This document shows positions 34,333-43,519 of a stretch of DNA of 64,000 nt, piece after piece. Numbering within the stretch: position 1 is the first letter of the stretch; the number at the start of each line of letters is the position of its first letter. The stretch comes from an uncultured Eggerthella sp. (GTDB lineage: Bacteria; Actinomycetota; Coriobacteriia; Coriobacteriales; Eggerthellaceae): positions 3,111 through 67,110 of the forward strand of contig UQML01000009.1 of assembly GCA_900542265.1 (NCBI GenBank). The letters are read 5' to 3'. The notes beneath the pieces are model-generated. The model was not told the origin of the DNA, searched no databases, and was given only the letters and a program-made list of their open reading frames with translations. The position numbers were made by a program, and so were the translations under genes.

Positions 34333-34779
34333 TTATAGCTCATTAGTATCAAGAACTAATGTAAAGGGGCCGTGGTTGGTAAGAGAGACTTCCATCATGG
34401 CTCCAAATTTTCCGGTGCCCACATTCTTTACATCGGCGCGCGCTAGAGAGACAAAGTACTCATAGAGTTCATGAGCCTGATCGGGTTTAGCTGCATCAGT
34501 AAATGAGGGACGGTTGCCTTTTTTACAAGAAGCATAGAGAGTAAATTGACTCACGATAAGTACGTCGCCCTGGATATCGCCAAGGCTTAGATTAGTTTTG
34601 CCCTCCGCATCATCAAACATGCGAAGTTTGTATATCTTATTCCAGAGTTTTTGTGCCGTTTCAGCCGTATCGCCGTGTCCTACTCCCAACAAAACGAGAG
34701 CACCCTTGCCAATGCTGGCAAGGGTGGTGTTGTCGACAGTGACGGAGGCTTCGTTTACGCATTGGATAACTGCGCGCAT
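34333..34779 (-). CDS. dtd: D-aminoacyl-tRNA deacylase
   Basis: This enzyme removes D-amino acids (and glycine) mischarged on tRNA. The 148-residue product has the DTD motifs VIVSQFTLYASCKKGNRPSF (near residue 75) and, near the C-terminus, the cross-subunit loop SLTNHGPFTLVLDT. The usual family form is GPVT; here the Val is Phe. Length is normal. It is followed on the same strand (left side) by nothing, since it converges with flavodoxin. Confidence 0.94.
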   Translation of the reverse strand: MRAVIQCVNEASVTVDNTTLASIGKGALVLLGVGHGDTAETAQKLWNKIYKLRMFDDAEGKTNLSLGDIQGDVLIVSQFTLYASCKKGNRPSFTDAAKPDQAHELYEYFVSLARADVKNVGTGKFGAMMEVSLTNHGPFTLVLDTNEL

Positions 34780-34885
34780 AAATCACTCCAAAAAGTCGTG
34801 CAATAAAAACTGAGTAATAAAAACGGGTAAAAAGTAAAAGCGGCGTGCTTTTTAGTTGTGTAACAACAGCTATTTTTAACAACAG

Positions 34886-35362
34886 CTATTTGACAATTAA
34901 TACGGGAGTATCGCCCGAGCGGAGAACACCGTAACTAACCGATCCAATCATGCCACGGATGCCGCCTAAACCGCGCGATCCCATGACGATAGCATCAACC
35001 CCATACTGTTTAGCGGCATCCACAAGGGTATCTACGACATATACGCCATACACTACCTCAGCAATTGCCGTACCAGCAAAATCCTGGATGAAAGGCTCAA
35101 CTTTTTCCTGCAGGCTCTTGCTTGCTTCAGCGGTTCTGTCTTCAACAACTTCGGTAAAAATCTCCTTAGAGATAACTGATTTGCCGCCACCAAAATTGTT
35201 GTGGTTAATTGACGAGAAAACCAAATCTTGGGGAGGTGCCATGACTTCCATAATGTGCAAAGTAGCGTCAGGCGCATTATCGACCATTTCAATAGCCTTC
35301 AAAAGTGCGTTCTGCGCATGTTCAGAGTTGTCGTAAGGAACTAAAATGTTTCTGAATCCCAT
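34886..35362 (-). CDS. Universal stress protein (UspA family)
   Basis: The 158-residue product has the Usp fold: NILVPYDNSEHAQNALLKAI at the start, an insertion with Gly-rich loop HNNFGGGKSVIS, and the ATP-binding signature GSRGLGGIRGMIGSVS near the C-terminus, followed by TPVLIVK. ATP binding is therefore likely. The ATG at 35362 has GGGGTGA upstream; an in-frame GTG three codons earlier is possible. The left intergenic region has a direct repeat, TAACAACAGCTATTT, twice at 34861-34891, which includes the stop codon. Confidence 0.9.
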   Translation of the reverse strand: MGFRNILVPYDNSEHAQNALLKAIEMVDNAPDATLHIMEVMAPPQDLVFSSINHNNFGGGKSVISKEIFTEVVEDRTAEASKSLQEKVEPFIQDFAGTAIAEVVYGVYVVDTLVDAAKQYGVDAIVMGSRGLGGIRGMIGSVSYGVLRSGDTPVLIVK

Positions 35363-35533
35363 TCTGATCACCCCTCAATTCAGAGTATGAGATTGTGTTT
35401 CTTCATACATATTTTCTTTATACATACCATGAGATAATAATGTCTCTGTCGCTCTCTATTATAACGAAACCATGCTCATAGCCGGATTCAAATGTGTAAC
35501 GCATTCACCTCATCGAATTCTTTCTTCATCTGC

Positions 35534-35563
35534 TTGCACTTTATCACTCTACTGTGCTAAAGT
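35534..35563 (+). promoter_or_regulatory. Candidate promoter of the his operon
   Basis: TTGCAC (35534-35539) and TAAAGT (35558-35563, preceded by TGC) are 18 bp apart. A leader of about 175 nt follows before hisZG. It contains an AAAGGAGG-like sequence at 35579, an inverted repeat CACTGC/GCAGTG, and no run of His codons, so classic his attenuation is not supported. No T-box motif was seen. Confidence 0.5.
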
Positions 35564-35748
35564 GACGATCGCTTAAGAAAGGAGGCCCACTGCGTACGCA
35601 TCGCACGTAAAGCAGTGTAGTGCAGGTATGATAGTGGGATACATAAAAGCACAACTGCGCAAAGGTGTATTTGTAGACAAGCACAAAACTGCGCTGTAAA
35701 GAACACATACTAAATCCGAGCAATCTAATAGAAAGTATGAGAGGTGTT

Positions 35749-37410
35749 ATGGATTTCGTTACCCCTGTTGGTTTTAGAGATGTAATGAGCGATGAGGCGC
35801 TTGCCCGCGAAGAGCTTACTACTAAGGTACAAACCCTCTTTGCTCAAAATGGCTATAAGCCCGTTGAGACCCCCACGCTTGAGGTCCTCAATGTGATGGA
35901 GGCGGGGGGTCATATTCCTGCCGCTCCTTTCAAATTCTTTGACTCGCATGGGGATCTTCTAGCTATGCGCCCTGACGTTACCATGCAGATTGCGCGCATG
36001 GCGGCAACACGCGTTAATGATTTCTCGCAGCCTTTGCGTTTGCGCTATACCCAACGCGTGTTTAGAGAAAAGGCGGCTGAGGCTTCTGCGCGAGAAATGA
36101 CCCAGATGGGCGTTGAATCCATTGGCTCGCAAGGCGCGGCGGTTGATGCAGAGTTGGTGCGTCTTTTTGCAACAGCGCTTCAAGCATGCGGTCTCGAGCA
36201 TTTCAAGATTGCTCTTGGTTCTGCACGTGTACTGCGTGATCTCCTTGCGTGTTCAGGTGCGGACGCTGCTTGGCAAGAGCAAGTTCTTCAGGCGTATCAC
36301 ACCTCTAATTACGTGCGCCTTGCAGAATTAGTTGCTGACGGGCAAGCTATTCCAGTTGTTGCAGATGCTCTTGCTGCTCTTTCGAATCTGCGTGGTGGAA
36401 GTGAGGCACTCGCTGCGGTGCGAACGCTTCTTGAACCGCTTAAATGTGCAGCGGGGATTGATGAACTTGAAGCAATTTATGATGCTCTTGCACAAGAAGG
36501 CTTAGCTGATGCGCTTCTTATTGATTTTTCTGTGGTGTCTTCTTTTGACTATTACACTGGTGTTGTCTTTGAGGCATATGCGCCTGGTCAAGGCACCAGT
36601 TTGGGCGGCGGTGGTCGCTATGATAATCTGCTCGCAAACTACGGTGCGGATACGGTGCCGGCAGCGGGCTTTGCGTTCTATCTCGAGCAGGTTATGGCTG
36701 CGCTCAATGACCAGGCAGCTGTGCAAGCCGCCCAGGCAGCTGAGCAGGCTTTGCAAAAGACAGCTCCACGTTTACGTATTGCAGTTCCAAAGGGATCCCT
36801 TAATGCTGACGCTATAGCTATTCTTGATAAAGCAGGTCTTAATGTCGATGGGTTGCTTGATGCTGGTCGCACCCTTATGCTTTCAAACGGAGATGTGGAA
36901 TACATTATTGTGCGTCCAACTGACGCACCGGTATTTGTGGCGCTTGGTGCAGCTGATTGTGGTATCTGCGGCGAGGACTCGCTCGTGGAGCAACAGGTAG
37001 ATGTAGTAGAGCTTGTTGATCTTAAGTTTGGCGGTTGTCGCTTTGTGGTAGCAGAATCGCAAGGCACAACCGAAGCAATTGAAGAGCGCTATCGCAAGCT
37101 AGGCTCCATCCGCGTCGCTACAAAGTATCCCAATATCACGCGTTGGCATTTTGGCAAGGTTGGTATGCAGGTGGAGATCATGAAACTTCACGGCAATATC
37201 GAACTTGCTCCTATTACCGGTATGGCTGAGCGTATTGTTGATATCACGGCAACGGGTACAACGCTGCGTGAAAACAATCTTGTTGTAGTAGAAGACGTGC
37301 TTGAATCTACGGCACGCTTCTTTGCTAACCCTAACTCATTTAGAACTAACCCGCGTGTTGGTGCGCTTGCCCATACGCTTCGTTCTGTCGTTGCAGCACA
37401 AAACGCATAG
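35749..37410 (+). CDS. Fused HisZ-HisG ATP phosphoribosyltransferase
   Basis: One 553-residue chain joins the two subunits of the short-form first enzyme of histidine synthesis, which transfers phosphoribosyl from PRPP to ATP. Residues 1-330 are the HisRS-like regulatory subunit HisZ (TPVGFRDVM, MRPDVTMQIARMAATRV, SSFDYYTGVVFEAYAPG, GGGGRYDNLL). After an Ala/Gln-rich linker, residues 338-553 are a short HisG (RIAVPKGSLN, GAADCGICGEDSLVE, FGGCRFVVA, ITATGTTLRENNLVVVE) lacking the long-form regulatory domain. The ATG at 35749 starts at the usual HisZ position, with GAGG 4 nt upstream; ATG 35737 is in frame. It opens the his operon. Confidence 0.92.
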   Translation: MDFVTPVGFRDVMSDEALAREELTTKVQTLFAQNGYKPVETPTLEVLNVMEAGGHIPAAPFKFFDSHGDLLAMRPDVTMQIARMAATRVNDFSQPLRLRYTQRVFREKAAEASAREMTQMGVESIGSQGAAVDAELVRLFATALQACGLEHFKIALGSARVLRDLLACSGADAAWQEQVLQAYHTSNYVRLAELVADGQAIPVVADALAALSNLRGGSEALAAVRTLLEPLKCAAGIDELEAIYDALAQEGLADALLIDFSVVSSFDYYTGVVFEAYAPGQGTSLGGGGRYDNLLANYGADTVPAAGFAFYLEQVMAALNDQAAVQAAQAAEQALQKTAPRLRIAVPKGSLNADAIAILDKAGLNVDGLLDAGRTLMLSNGDVEYIIVRPTDAPVFVALGAADCGICGEDSLVEQQVDVVELVDLKFGGCRFVVAESQGTTEAIEERYRKLGSIRVATKYPNITRWHFGKVGMQVEIMKLHGNIELAPITGMAERIVDITATGTTLRENNLVVVEDVLESTARFFANPNSFRTNPRVGALAHTLRSVVAAQNA

Positions 37411-37476
37411 TAAGCTCCAAGCGCTGAACAATTTCAAAATACAAAATAACTTATACGCATAAAGAGGAGACATCAT

Positions 37477-38841
37477 ATGAGACGCATAGTTTTAGAAAAA
37501 GGTCAGGTTTTTGATGAGGCGTTATTGCAGCGCACTTCAGCGTTTAATGCCGATGCTCTTATTGCGGCTACACGCATTGTTGAGACGGTCAAAGAGCAGG
37601 GTGATCAAGCGCTGTTTACCTACACGGCAGATTTCGATGGCGTTGAGCTTTCAAACTTGCGTGTTTCAGAAGAAGCAATTGCCGATGCGCTGGCGCGGGT
37701 AGACGCAAACGTTGCCAAGGCGCTTCAGCAAGCAGCTGACCAAATCCGAGACTTCCACGAGCGTCAAAAGCAACAAAGCTGGTTTACCGTGCGTGCCGAT
37801 GGGGCACTTGTGGGTGCAAAGATTGAGCCTCTTGATTCGGTGGGTATTTATGTACCGGGTGGTCGTGCACTCTACCCATCGTCAGTATTGATGAATGCTA
37901 TTCCTGCTTCTGTCGCAGGCGTAGGGCGTATCGTATGCGTAACTCCTCCCACTAAAGACGGCACGCTTGATCCGGCCATCATTGAAGCATGTCGCATTTC
38001 GGGCGTAACTGAGATTTATTCTGTTGGTGGCGCTCAAGCAATTGCGGCGCTTGCATATGGCACCGAATCAATTGAGCGTGTTGATAAGATCACCGGTCCG
38101 GGTAACGCTTATGTTGCCGCAGCTAAAAAGGTTGTTTCAGGTGATGTCGGCATTGATATGATCGCGGGACCTTCTGAGGTATGCGTGGTGGCCGATGAGA
38201 CGGCGCTTCCTGAATTAGTCGCCATTGATTTGATGGCACAAGCCGAGCATGATCCGCTGGCAAGCTGCTATCTGGTCACCTTTGATGAGGAGTATGCCAA
38301 CGCGGTTGAGGCGGCTATTGAGAAGCATTGCGAGCAGTCGACACGCGCTGATATTACGACGACATCTTTGCGTGATAAAGGCCTCATTGTGATCTGCCCT
38401 GATCTTGCAAGCGCTATGAATACCGTCAATGTTATTGCTCCTGAGCATCTGGAACTTCATCTACCTGACGCCTTTGATCTGCTCGGCCTGGTGCGTCACG
38501 CTGGTGCAATTTTTTTGGGCGAGTGGACTCCTGAGGCGGTTGGAGATTATGTGGCAGGTCCTAATCACACGCTTCCCACCGGTGGTACGGCACGTTTCTC
38601 ATCTCCTTTATCAGTGGATGAGTTTGTCAAAAAATCTTCCATTATTCGCTATTCTCCGGCTGCTTTATTAAATGATGCCGATGTGGTTACCGCTATCGCA
38701 GATCATGAGGGCTTGTGGTCGCATGCCCAGTCGGTGCGTTTGCGCAAGCAGCTCTTGACCCAGGGCTACATTTCAGAAGACGCAGGTAAAGCTGCGCGTA
38801 AAGACGCAGGTAAAGACGCAGCCAAAAGTGCGGGTAAGTAG
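37477..38841 (+). CDS. hisD: Histidinol dehydrogenase
   Basis: HisD oxidises L-histidinol to L-histidine in two NAD-dependent steps. The 454-residue product contains VGIYVPGGRALYPSSVLMNA, ITGPGNAYVAAAK, the Zn-binding region AGPSEVCVVAD and AQAEHDP, and EHLEL and GPNHTLPTGGTARFSSPLS. After about residue 430 an added Lys/Ala tail (KAARKDAGKDAAKSAGK) follows, encoded by a short tandem DNA repeat of GACGCAGGTAAA-like units near the stop. The tail is absent from standard HisD and is probably dispensable. AGAGGAGA precedes the ATG. hisC starts 9 nt after the stop. Confidence 0.96.
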   Translation: MRRIVLEKGQVFDEALLQRTSAFNADALIAATRIVETVKEQGDQALFTYTADFDGVELSNLRVSEEAIADALARVDANVAKALQQAADQIRDFHERQKQQSWFTVRADGALVGAKIEPLDSVGIYVPGGRALYPSSVLMNAIPASVAGVGRIVCVTPPTKDGTLDPAIIEACRISGVTEIYSVGGAQAIAALAYGTESIERVDKITGPGNAYVAAAKKVVSGDVGIDMIAGPSEVCVVADETALPELVAIDLMAQAEHDPLASCYLVTFDEEYANAVEAAIEKHCEQSTRADITTTSLRDKGLIVICPDLASAMNTVNVIAPEHLELHLPDAFDLLGLVRHAGAIFLGEWTPEAVGDYVAGPNHTLPTGGTARFSSPLSVDEFVKKSSIIRYSPAALLNDADVVTAIADHEGLWSHAQSVRLRKQLLTQGYISEDAGKAARKDAGKDAAKSAGK

Positions 38842-38850
38842 GGGGTTGTA

Positions 38851-39936
38851 ATGACCGCAGCTTCAATTCCACAGGCTTCGCGCGTGCGTTCTTCGCAGTC
38901 AGCACTGCAAGGGGTTACACCGTATGATCCTAAGTATATCCCGGCTGAGATATATCTCTCTGCTAATGAGAATCCACAAGCGCTTCCTGATGTGGTAATG
39001 GATGAGGTGTATGCACAACTCAGACGTGCGTCGCTGAATCGCTACCCAGATCCGCTTGCTAATGAGCTACGTGATTTGATCGCAGCGCATTATGGTTTGA
39101 CGCGTGATAACGTGCTTGTTGGAAATGCGGGTGATGAGCTTCTCTTTGACCTTGCGCTTGCGTGGGGAGGACCCAATCGGACGCTTCTTAACTGTCCTCC
39201 TACGTTTAGTGTGTATGGTGCCAATGCGCATCTTACTGACACGCGTGTGATTGACGTAGCACGCAAGGATGATTTCTCGCTTGATGAAGAAGCGGTGATT
39301 GCGCGTGCAGCGCAGGGCGATGTGGATATGGTAGTGATTACCTCACCCAATAATCCGACGGGTAATGCTGATCCGCTTGAATTTATCAAACGCCTCCTTG
39401 AGGCAACGGATGCGCTTGTTTTGGTCGATGAGGCGTATGGTGAGTTTGGCACAACGCCAGCCACACCGCTTTTGGCCGACCATGAAAATCTGGTGATTTT
39501 GCATACGTTTTCAAAAGCATACAGTGCGGCGGGAGTGCGCTTAGGGTATGTGCTTGCACAGCCAACGGTGACTCAAGAGTTGCTTAAAGTGCGCCAACCG
39601 TATTCCGTTGATAGCATTTCGCAAATAGTGGGTTGTGCCATTATGCGCAACACGGATGTGTTTGCGGATAGAATTGCCGCCATCATTGCTGAGCGTGAGC
39701 GTATGGCGCAATGTTTGGCCGAGATTCCTGGAATCACGGTCTACCCATCGCAAGCTAATTTTTTGCTCGTACGTATACCAGGCGCTGACGCGGTATGGCA
39801 AGGGTTATATGATCGCGGTATTTTGGTGCGTGATTTCTCACATGCACCCGGTCTTGAAAATTGTCTGCGCATCACTATAGGGTCTAAAGAGGAAAACGAT
39901 GCCGTTTTGGCGGCGCTTGAGGAGTTGTTGTCATGA
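38851..39936 (+). CDS. hisC: Histidinol-phosphate aminotransferase
   Basis: HisC is a PLP-dependent class I/II aminotransferase converting imidazole-acetol phosphate to histidinol phosphate. The 361-residue product shows LSANENPQALPD, NRYPDP, GNAGDELLFDLALAW, TSPNNPTGN, LVDEAYGEFG and the PLP lysine in HTFSKAYSAAGVRLGY, with an Arg in LRITIGSKEEND. The stop overlaps the hisB start in ATGA, so the two are coupled. AGGGGGT lies upstream. Confidence 0.95.
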   Translation: MTAASIPQASRVRSSQSALQGVTPYDPKYIPAEIYLSANENPQALPDVVMDEVYAQLRRASLNRYPDPLANELRDLIAAHYGLTRDNVLVGNAGDELLFDLALAWGGPNRTLLNCPPTFSVYGANAHLTDTRVIDVARKDDFSLDEEAVIARAAQGDVDMVVITSPNNPTGNADPLEFIKRLLEATDALVLVDEAYGEFGTTPATPLLADHENLVILHTFSKAYSAAGVRLGYVLAQPTVTQELLKVRQPYSVDSISQIVGCAIMRNTDVFADRIAAIIAERERMAQCLAEIPGITVYPSQANFLLVRIPGADAVWQGLYDRGILVRDFSHAPGLENCLRITIGSKEENDAVLAALEELLS

Positions 39937-40625
39937 CGCAATCGGAAACGAAAAATGCGAACTCGCTTGTTACGACAGGCACAGCAGATGTAACCGTTGT
40001 GCAAACCGCAGAGGGAGAGACTACTGCAAAAATAGCTGCACGTGTGGCGCGTGTTGAGCGCAAAACCAAAGAAACTGATATCACCGTTGAAATTAACCTT
40101 GATGGTACGGGTGTCACTGCTATTAATACCGGCGTACCTTTTTTTGATCATATGCTTGATGCGTTTGGTCGTCATGGGCTGTTTGATCTTACTATTGAGG
40201 CTCATGGAGACACCGAGGTTGATGATCATCATACGGTAGAGGACGTGGGTATTGTGCTTGGTCAGGCCATTGCACAGGCACTCGGGGATAAGCGCGGGAT
40301 TACCCGTTTTGCTTCTCCTTCTATTCCTATGGATGAGTCACTTGTGATGGCAGCTGTTGATATTTCTGGACGTGGTGGCTTTTATGGTGGCCTTGACCTT
40401 CCGTTTGGAAAAGTGGGTACGTTTGACACCCAGCTTCCGCAAGAATTCTTTGTTGCGCTTGCTACTAACGCAGGTATTACGTTGCATGTTCACGCGCTTA
40501 CCGGTACCAATGTGCATCACTTAATTGAAGCTGCATTTAAGGCATGTGGTCGTGCGCTTTGTGAAGCATGCGCGCTCAATCCCCGCATCGCCAATCAACT
40601 TCCTTCCACCAAGGGAAGCTTGTAG
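39933..40625 (+). CDS. hisB: Imidazoleglycerol-phosphate dehydratase
   Basis: HisB dehydrates imidazoleglycerol phosphate. The 230-residue product is the monofunctional type without a histidinol-phosphatase domain. Two metal-binding HHxxE-type sites are present, DDHHTVEDVG and NVHHLIEAAFKA, plus FDHMLDAFGRHG. The first 35 residues (rich in Thr and Ala, up to ARVARVERKTKETDI) are an extra extension compared with the usual start. The ATGA overlap with hisC supports this start nevertheless. The enzyme for the later phosphatase step is not in this window. Confidence 0.95.
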   Translation: MTQSETKNANSLVTTGTADVTVVQTAEGETTAKIAARVARVERKTKETDITVEINLDGTGVTAINTGVPFFDHMLDAFGRHGLFDLTIEAHGDTEVDDHHTVEDVGIVLGQAIAQALGDKRGITRFASPSIPMDESLVMAAVDISGRGGFYGGLDLPFGKVGTFDTQLPQEFFVALATNAGITLHVHALTGTNVHHLIEAAFKACGRALCEACALNPRIANQLPSTKGSL

Positions 40626-40649
40626 GTGTGGGTGTAGGCAGGACGTGTA

Positions 40650-41309
40650 ATGATTGCTGTAATTGATTATTGCAAAGGGAATTTGAAGAGCGTTGAGCGG
40701 GGGCTTATTGGTGCAGGTGCTGATGCGCGTATCACCGATGATCCGCGTGTAATTGCGCAAGCAGAAGCGCTTGTTTTGCCTGGTGTGGGTGCGTTTGCGG
40801 ATGCATCGGCATTTATGCAAGAAAGCGGCCAGATGGACGTGATTTATGATGCCGTGGTGAATCGTGGGGTGCCGTTTTTAGGAATCTGTCTGGGTGAGCA
40901 ACTCATGTTTGCGGCAGGAGAGGAAGGCGCACAACCTGGCACAACGGTGCGAGGCTTAGGCTTTTTGGAAGGAGTCAGCACCAAGCTTCCTACGACGGAT
41001 GCAGCAGGAAATACTTACAAGATTCCGCATGTGGGCTGGAATTCAATCGAGTTTGATGCTGATGCGACTGATGATGAAAAGTCGCCGCTCTTGTGCGATA
41101 TTAAACCGGGCGAATACTTTTACTTCACTCATTCCTATTGCGCTCCTGACACATCAGCGGTGCTAGCCTACACGACGCACTCATGTACGTTTCCTTCGGT
41201 GGTTCAGTATGGGGATCATGCGTACGGGGTGCAGTTTCATCCAGAGAAATCCTCTGATGCAGGCGCGCAGTTGTTGAAAAATTTCGTGCGACTAGCAAAG
41301 CGCGTCTAG
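40650..41309 (+). CDS. hisH: Imidazole glycerol phosphate synthase, glutaminase subunit HisH
   Basis: HisH releases ammonia from glutamine and passes it to HisF. The 219-residue class I amidotransferase has the nucleophilic Cys in LGICLGEQLMF (near residue 82) and the catalytic His/Glu in GVQFHPEKSSD near the C-terminus. It begins MIAVIDYCKGNLKSVERGL, a normal start. GGCAGGA lies upstream. HisF follows after hisA, the usual operon order. Confidence 0.95.
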   Translation: MIAVIDYCKGNLKSVERGLIGAGADARITDDPRVIAQAEALVLPGVGAFADASAFMQESGQMDVIYDAVVNRGVPFLGICLGEQLMFAAGEEGAQPGTTVRGLGFLEGVSTKLPTTDAAGNTYKIPHVGWNSIEFDADATDDEKSPLLCDIKPGEYFYFTHSYCAPDTSAVLAYTTHSCTFPSVVQYGDHAYGVQFHPEKSSDAGAQLLKNFVRLAKRV

Positions 41310-41346
41310 GCAGTGCCATCGAGCGCCTAAAAGAAAGGATATAAGC

Positions 41347-42084
41347 ATGGATTTATTGCCTGCAATTGATATTTTAGGAGGCAAGGCGGTTCGTCTTGCT
41401 AAAGGCGACTACTCCAAAGTTACTATCTACAATGACGACCCCATCGCTCAAGCACGCCAATTTAAAGAGGCGGGTGCTGATTGGATTCATGTGGTGGATT
41501 TGGATGGTGCTCGTACAGGAGAGCCGGCAAATATTGCGGTTATTGAGGGCATCATTGCTGAGACAGGTTTGAAGATTGAAGTTGGTGGCGGGGTGCGTAA
41601 TCGCGCGACAATTGATCGCTTGGTTGAAGCGGGTGCAAGCCGCATTGTACTCGGAACCTCGCTGGTGAGCGATAGTGCGTTTGCACGTGAGGCGCTTGCC
41701 GCATACCCTGACATCTTGACAGCGGGTGTGGACGCTAAAAATGGTGAGGTTGCTGTTGCAGGATGGGAAGAGGGCGCTGGTGTTGGTGCGGAAGATTTTG
41801 TCGCACACATGGCAGAACTCGGTTTCAAACATCTAGTCTTTACGGATATTTCACGTGATGGAATGCGTACCGGAATTGATGCGGAACGCTATGCTCATCT
41901 TGCGTTCATCTTTGGTAATCCGGTGATTGCATCAGGTGGAGTAAAGGATATGACGGATCTTGAGAACCTTGCCAAGGTGGCATCTTCTATTGAGGGCGTC
42001 ATTGCAGGACGTGCTATTTATGAGGGTAGCCTTGACGTAGCTGCGGCCGCAGCGTTTTGCAAACAAGTAAGTGAAGAGCGATAG
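41347..42084 (+). CDS. hisA: Phosphoribosylformimino-5-aminoimidazole carboxamide ribotide isomerase
   Basis: HisA is a TIM-barrel isomerase opening the ribose ring of ProFAR to give PRFAR. The 245-residue product has the two phosphate-binding half-barrel motifs VGGGVRNRATIDRLVEAGAS and ASGGVKDMTDLENLAKV, the catalytic N-terminal Asp in DLLPAIDILGGKAVRL and the second catalytic Asp in FTDISRDGMRTG. GAAAGGATATAAGC precedes the ATG. Confidence 0.96.
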   Translation: MDLLPAIDILGGKAVRLAKGDYSKVTIYNDDPIAQARQFKEAGADWIHVVDLDGARTGEPANIAVIEGIIAETGLKIEVGGGVRNRATIDRLVEAGASRIVLGTSLVSDSAFAREALAAYPDILTAGVDAKNGEVAVAGWEEGAGVGAEDFVAHMAELGFKHLVFTDISRDGMRTGIDAERYAHLAFIFGNPVIASGGVKDMTDLENLAKVASSIEGVIAGRAIYEGSLDVAAAAAFCKQVSEER

Positions 42085-42099
42085 GCAAGCGAGGCACAC

Positions 42100-42864
42100 A
42101 TGCTCACCAAACGTGTTATCCCGTGTATGGATGTCAAAGATGGTCGCGTTGTTAAAGGCGTCAACTTTGTAAATCTACGTGATGCAGGAGACCCTATCGA
42201 ACTTGCTCAGCGCTATGATGAACAAAAGGCTGATGAGGTTATCTTTCTTGATATCACGGCTACCTCTGACGGACGTGCAACGACCGTGGATATGGCATCG
42301 CGTGCCTCTGAGGAACTACACTTGCCTTATTGTGTAGGTGGCGGATTTCGTAGTGTTGAAGATATTCGCACGATGATTGCGGCGGGTGCTGACAAGATTT
42401 CTATTAACTCAGCTGCGCTTGCCAACCCTGAGCTTATTACTATTGCCGCTGCTGCGTTTGGCACCCAAGCAATTTTATGTGCTATTGACGCCAAGCAAGT
42501 GCCGGGCAATCCCAATAAGTGGGAAGTCTATGTGCATGGCGGGCGTAAAAATACGGGTGTCGATGCGGTTGAGTGGGCAGCAGAAGCAGCTCGTCGCGGA
42601 GCGGGCGAAATTTTACTTACTTCCATGGATAGAGATGGCTCCAAGGATGGTTTTGATCTAGCCTTGACACGTGCAGTTGCGCGCGCGGTTTCTATTCCAG
42701 TGATTGCTTCAGGAGGCGTGGGCAAACTCGAGCATTTTGCGGAAGGCATTCTTGAAGGGGAGGCCGATGCGGTGTTAGCGGCGAGCGTTTTTCATTTTGG
42801 TGAACTTACCATCCGCGAGGTAAAAGAGTATATGGCCTCTTGTGGTATTCCGGTACGTTTGTAG
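42100..42864 (+). CDS. hisF: Imidazole glycerol phosphate synthase, cyclase subunit HisF
   Basis: HisF closes the imidazole ring from PRFAR and HisH-derived ammonia, releasing AICAR to purine synthesis. The 254-residue TIM barrel shows [65 protein letters not shown] and [15 protein letters not shown], all family hallmarks with both catalytic Asp residues. GAGG lies upstream of the start. It is followed by a 100-nt gap with a C8 run before hisI. Confidence 0.97.
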   Translation: MLTKRVIPCMDVKDGRVVKGVNFVNLRDAGDPIELAQRYDEQKADEVIFLDITATSDGRATTVDMASRASEELHLPYCVGGGFRSVEDIRTMIAAGADKISINSAALANPELITIAAAAFGTQAILCAIDAKQVPGNPNKWEVYVHGGRKNTGVDAVEWAAEAARRGAGEILLTSMDRDGSKDGFDLALTRAVARAVSIPVIASGGVGKLEHFAEGILEGEADAVLAASVFHFGELTIREVKEYMASCGIPVRL

Positions 42865-42877
42865 CGGTCTAAAAATA

Positions 42878-42945
42878 CCATCGCTAAGCCCCCCCCAAAC
42901 CCCATCACTAAATTTCATCACTAAATCTCATCCCCGCTTGATAGA
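42878..42945. repeat. Degenerate 13-14-bp array with C8 run between hisF and hisI
   Basis: Three to four copies of CATCACTAAATYT-like sequence are interrupted by a run of eight C (42889-42896). The run lies in non-coding DNA, so it cannot shift a reading frame. It could affect the leader of hisI only. Confidence 0.6.
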
Positions 42946-42964
42946 TTCGTAAGGAGAGACCCCT

Positions 42965-43312
42965 ATGACCCATGAACTCACTGCAGAGCAAAGCGCCATC
43001 ATTAGCGAGCTTGCCTATAACGAGCAGGGTTTGATTCCGTGTATTGTGCAAGATGCTGACACGCTTGAGATCTTGATGATGGCGTGGATGAATGAGGAGT
43101 CGGTGCGTCGCACGCTCACGGAGCGCACAACTTGGTTTTGGTCGCGTTCGCGCAATAAGTTTTGGCACAAAGGAGAAGAGTCGGGCAACACGCAAGCGCT
43201 CGTCGCACTTTTGTATGATTGCGATGAGGATTGTTTGCTTGCACAAGTTCACCCCAAAGGCCCCGCCTGCCACACAGGCGAGAGAACGTGCTTTTATCGC
43301 GCGTTGTTGTAG
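42965..43312 (+). CDS. hisI: Phosphoribosyl-AMP cyclohydrolase
   Basis: HisI opens the adenine ring of phosphoribosyl-AMP. The 115-residue product is the cyclohydrolase domain alone: MAWMNEESVRRTL, TTWFWSRSRNKFWHKGEESG, the metal-binding DCDEDCLLAQV and HTGERTCFY with its Cys. The pyrophosphohydrolase HisE, often fused or adjacent, is absent here and would have to be elsewhere in the genome. AAGGAGAG precedes the ATG. It ends the his operon. Confidence 0.95.
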   Translation: MTHELTAEQSAIISELAYNEQGLIPCIVQDADTLEILMMAWMNEESVRRTLTERTTWFWSRSRNKFWHKGEESGNTQALVALLYDCDEDCLLAQVHPKGPACHTGERTCFYRALL

Positions 43313-43519
43313 TATACTTACGCATTACACTGCTACGACAAAGACAGTATCGGTGAGATACGCAGATCCCACCAGAGAAAAGACGCACGGTTGAGATATG
43401 TATGCAGACTTACGCGTTGCGCACATGTTGCGGGCGCATGTCCTGCAAGTGCACTCAAGCATGGCTGGAACGTCTTAGGATAAGCAAACCGATAATTCCC
43501 TTTATCAGCAGCACATCTG

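Noticed and set aside
35628..35699. 23-codon mini-ORF in the his leader, considered as an attenuator leader peptide
   Set aside because: It has only one His codon, a poor ribosome site, and no terminator/antiterminator pair was found after it.
42889..42896. C8 run as a phase-variation site
   Set aside because: It lies in the gap between hisF and hisI, so length change shifts no reading frame. An effect on hisI translation is possible but not supported.
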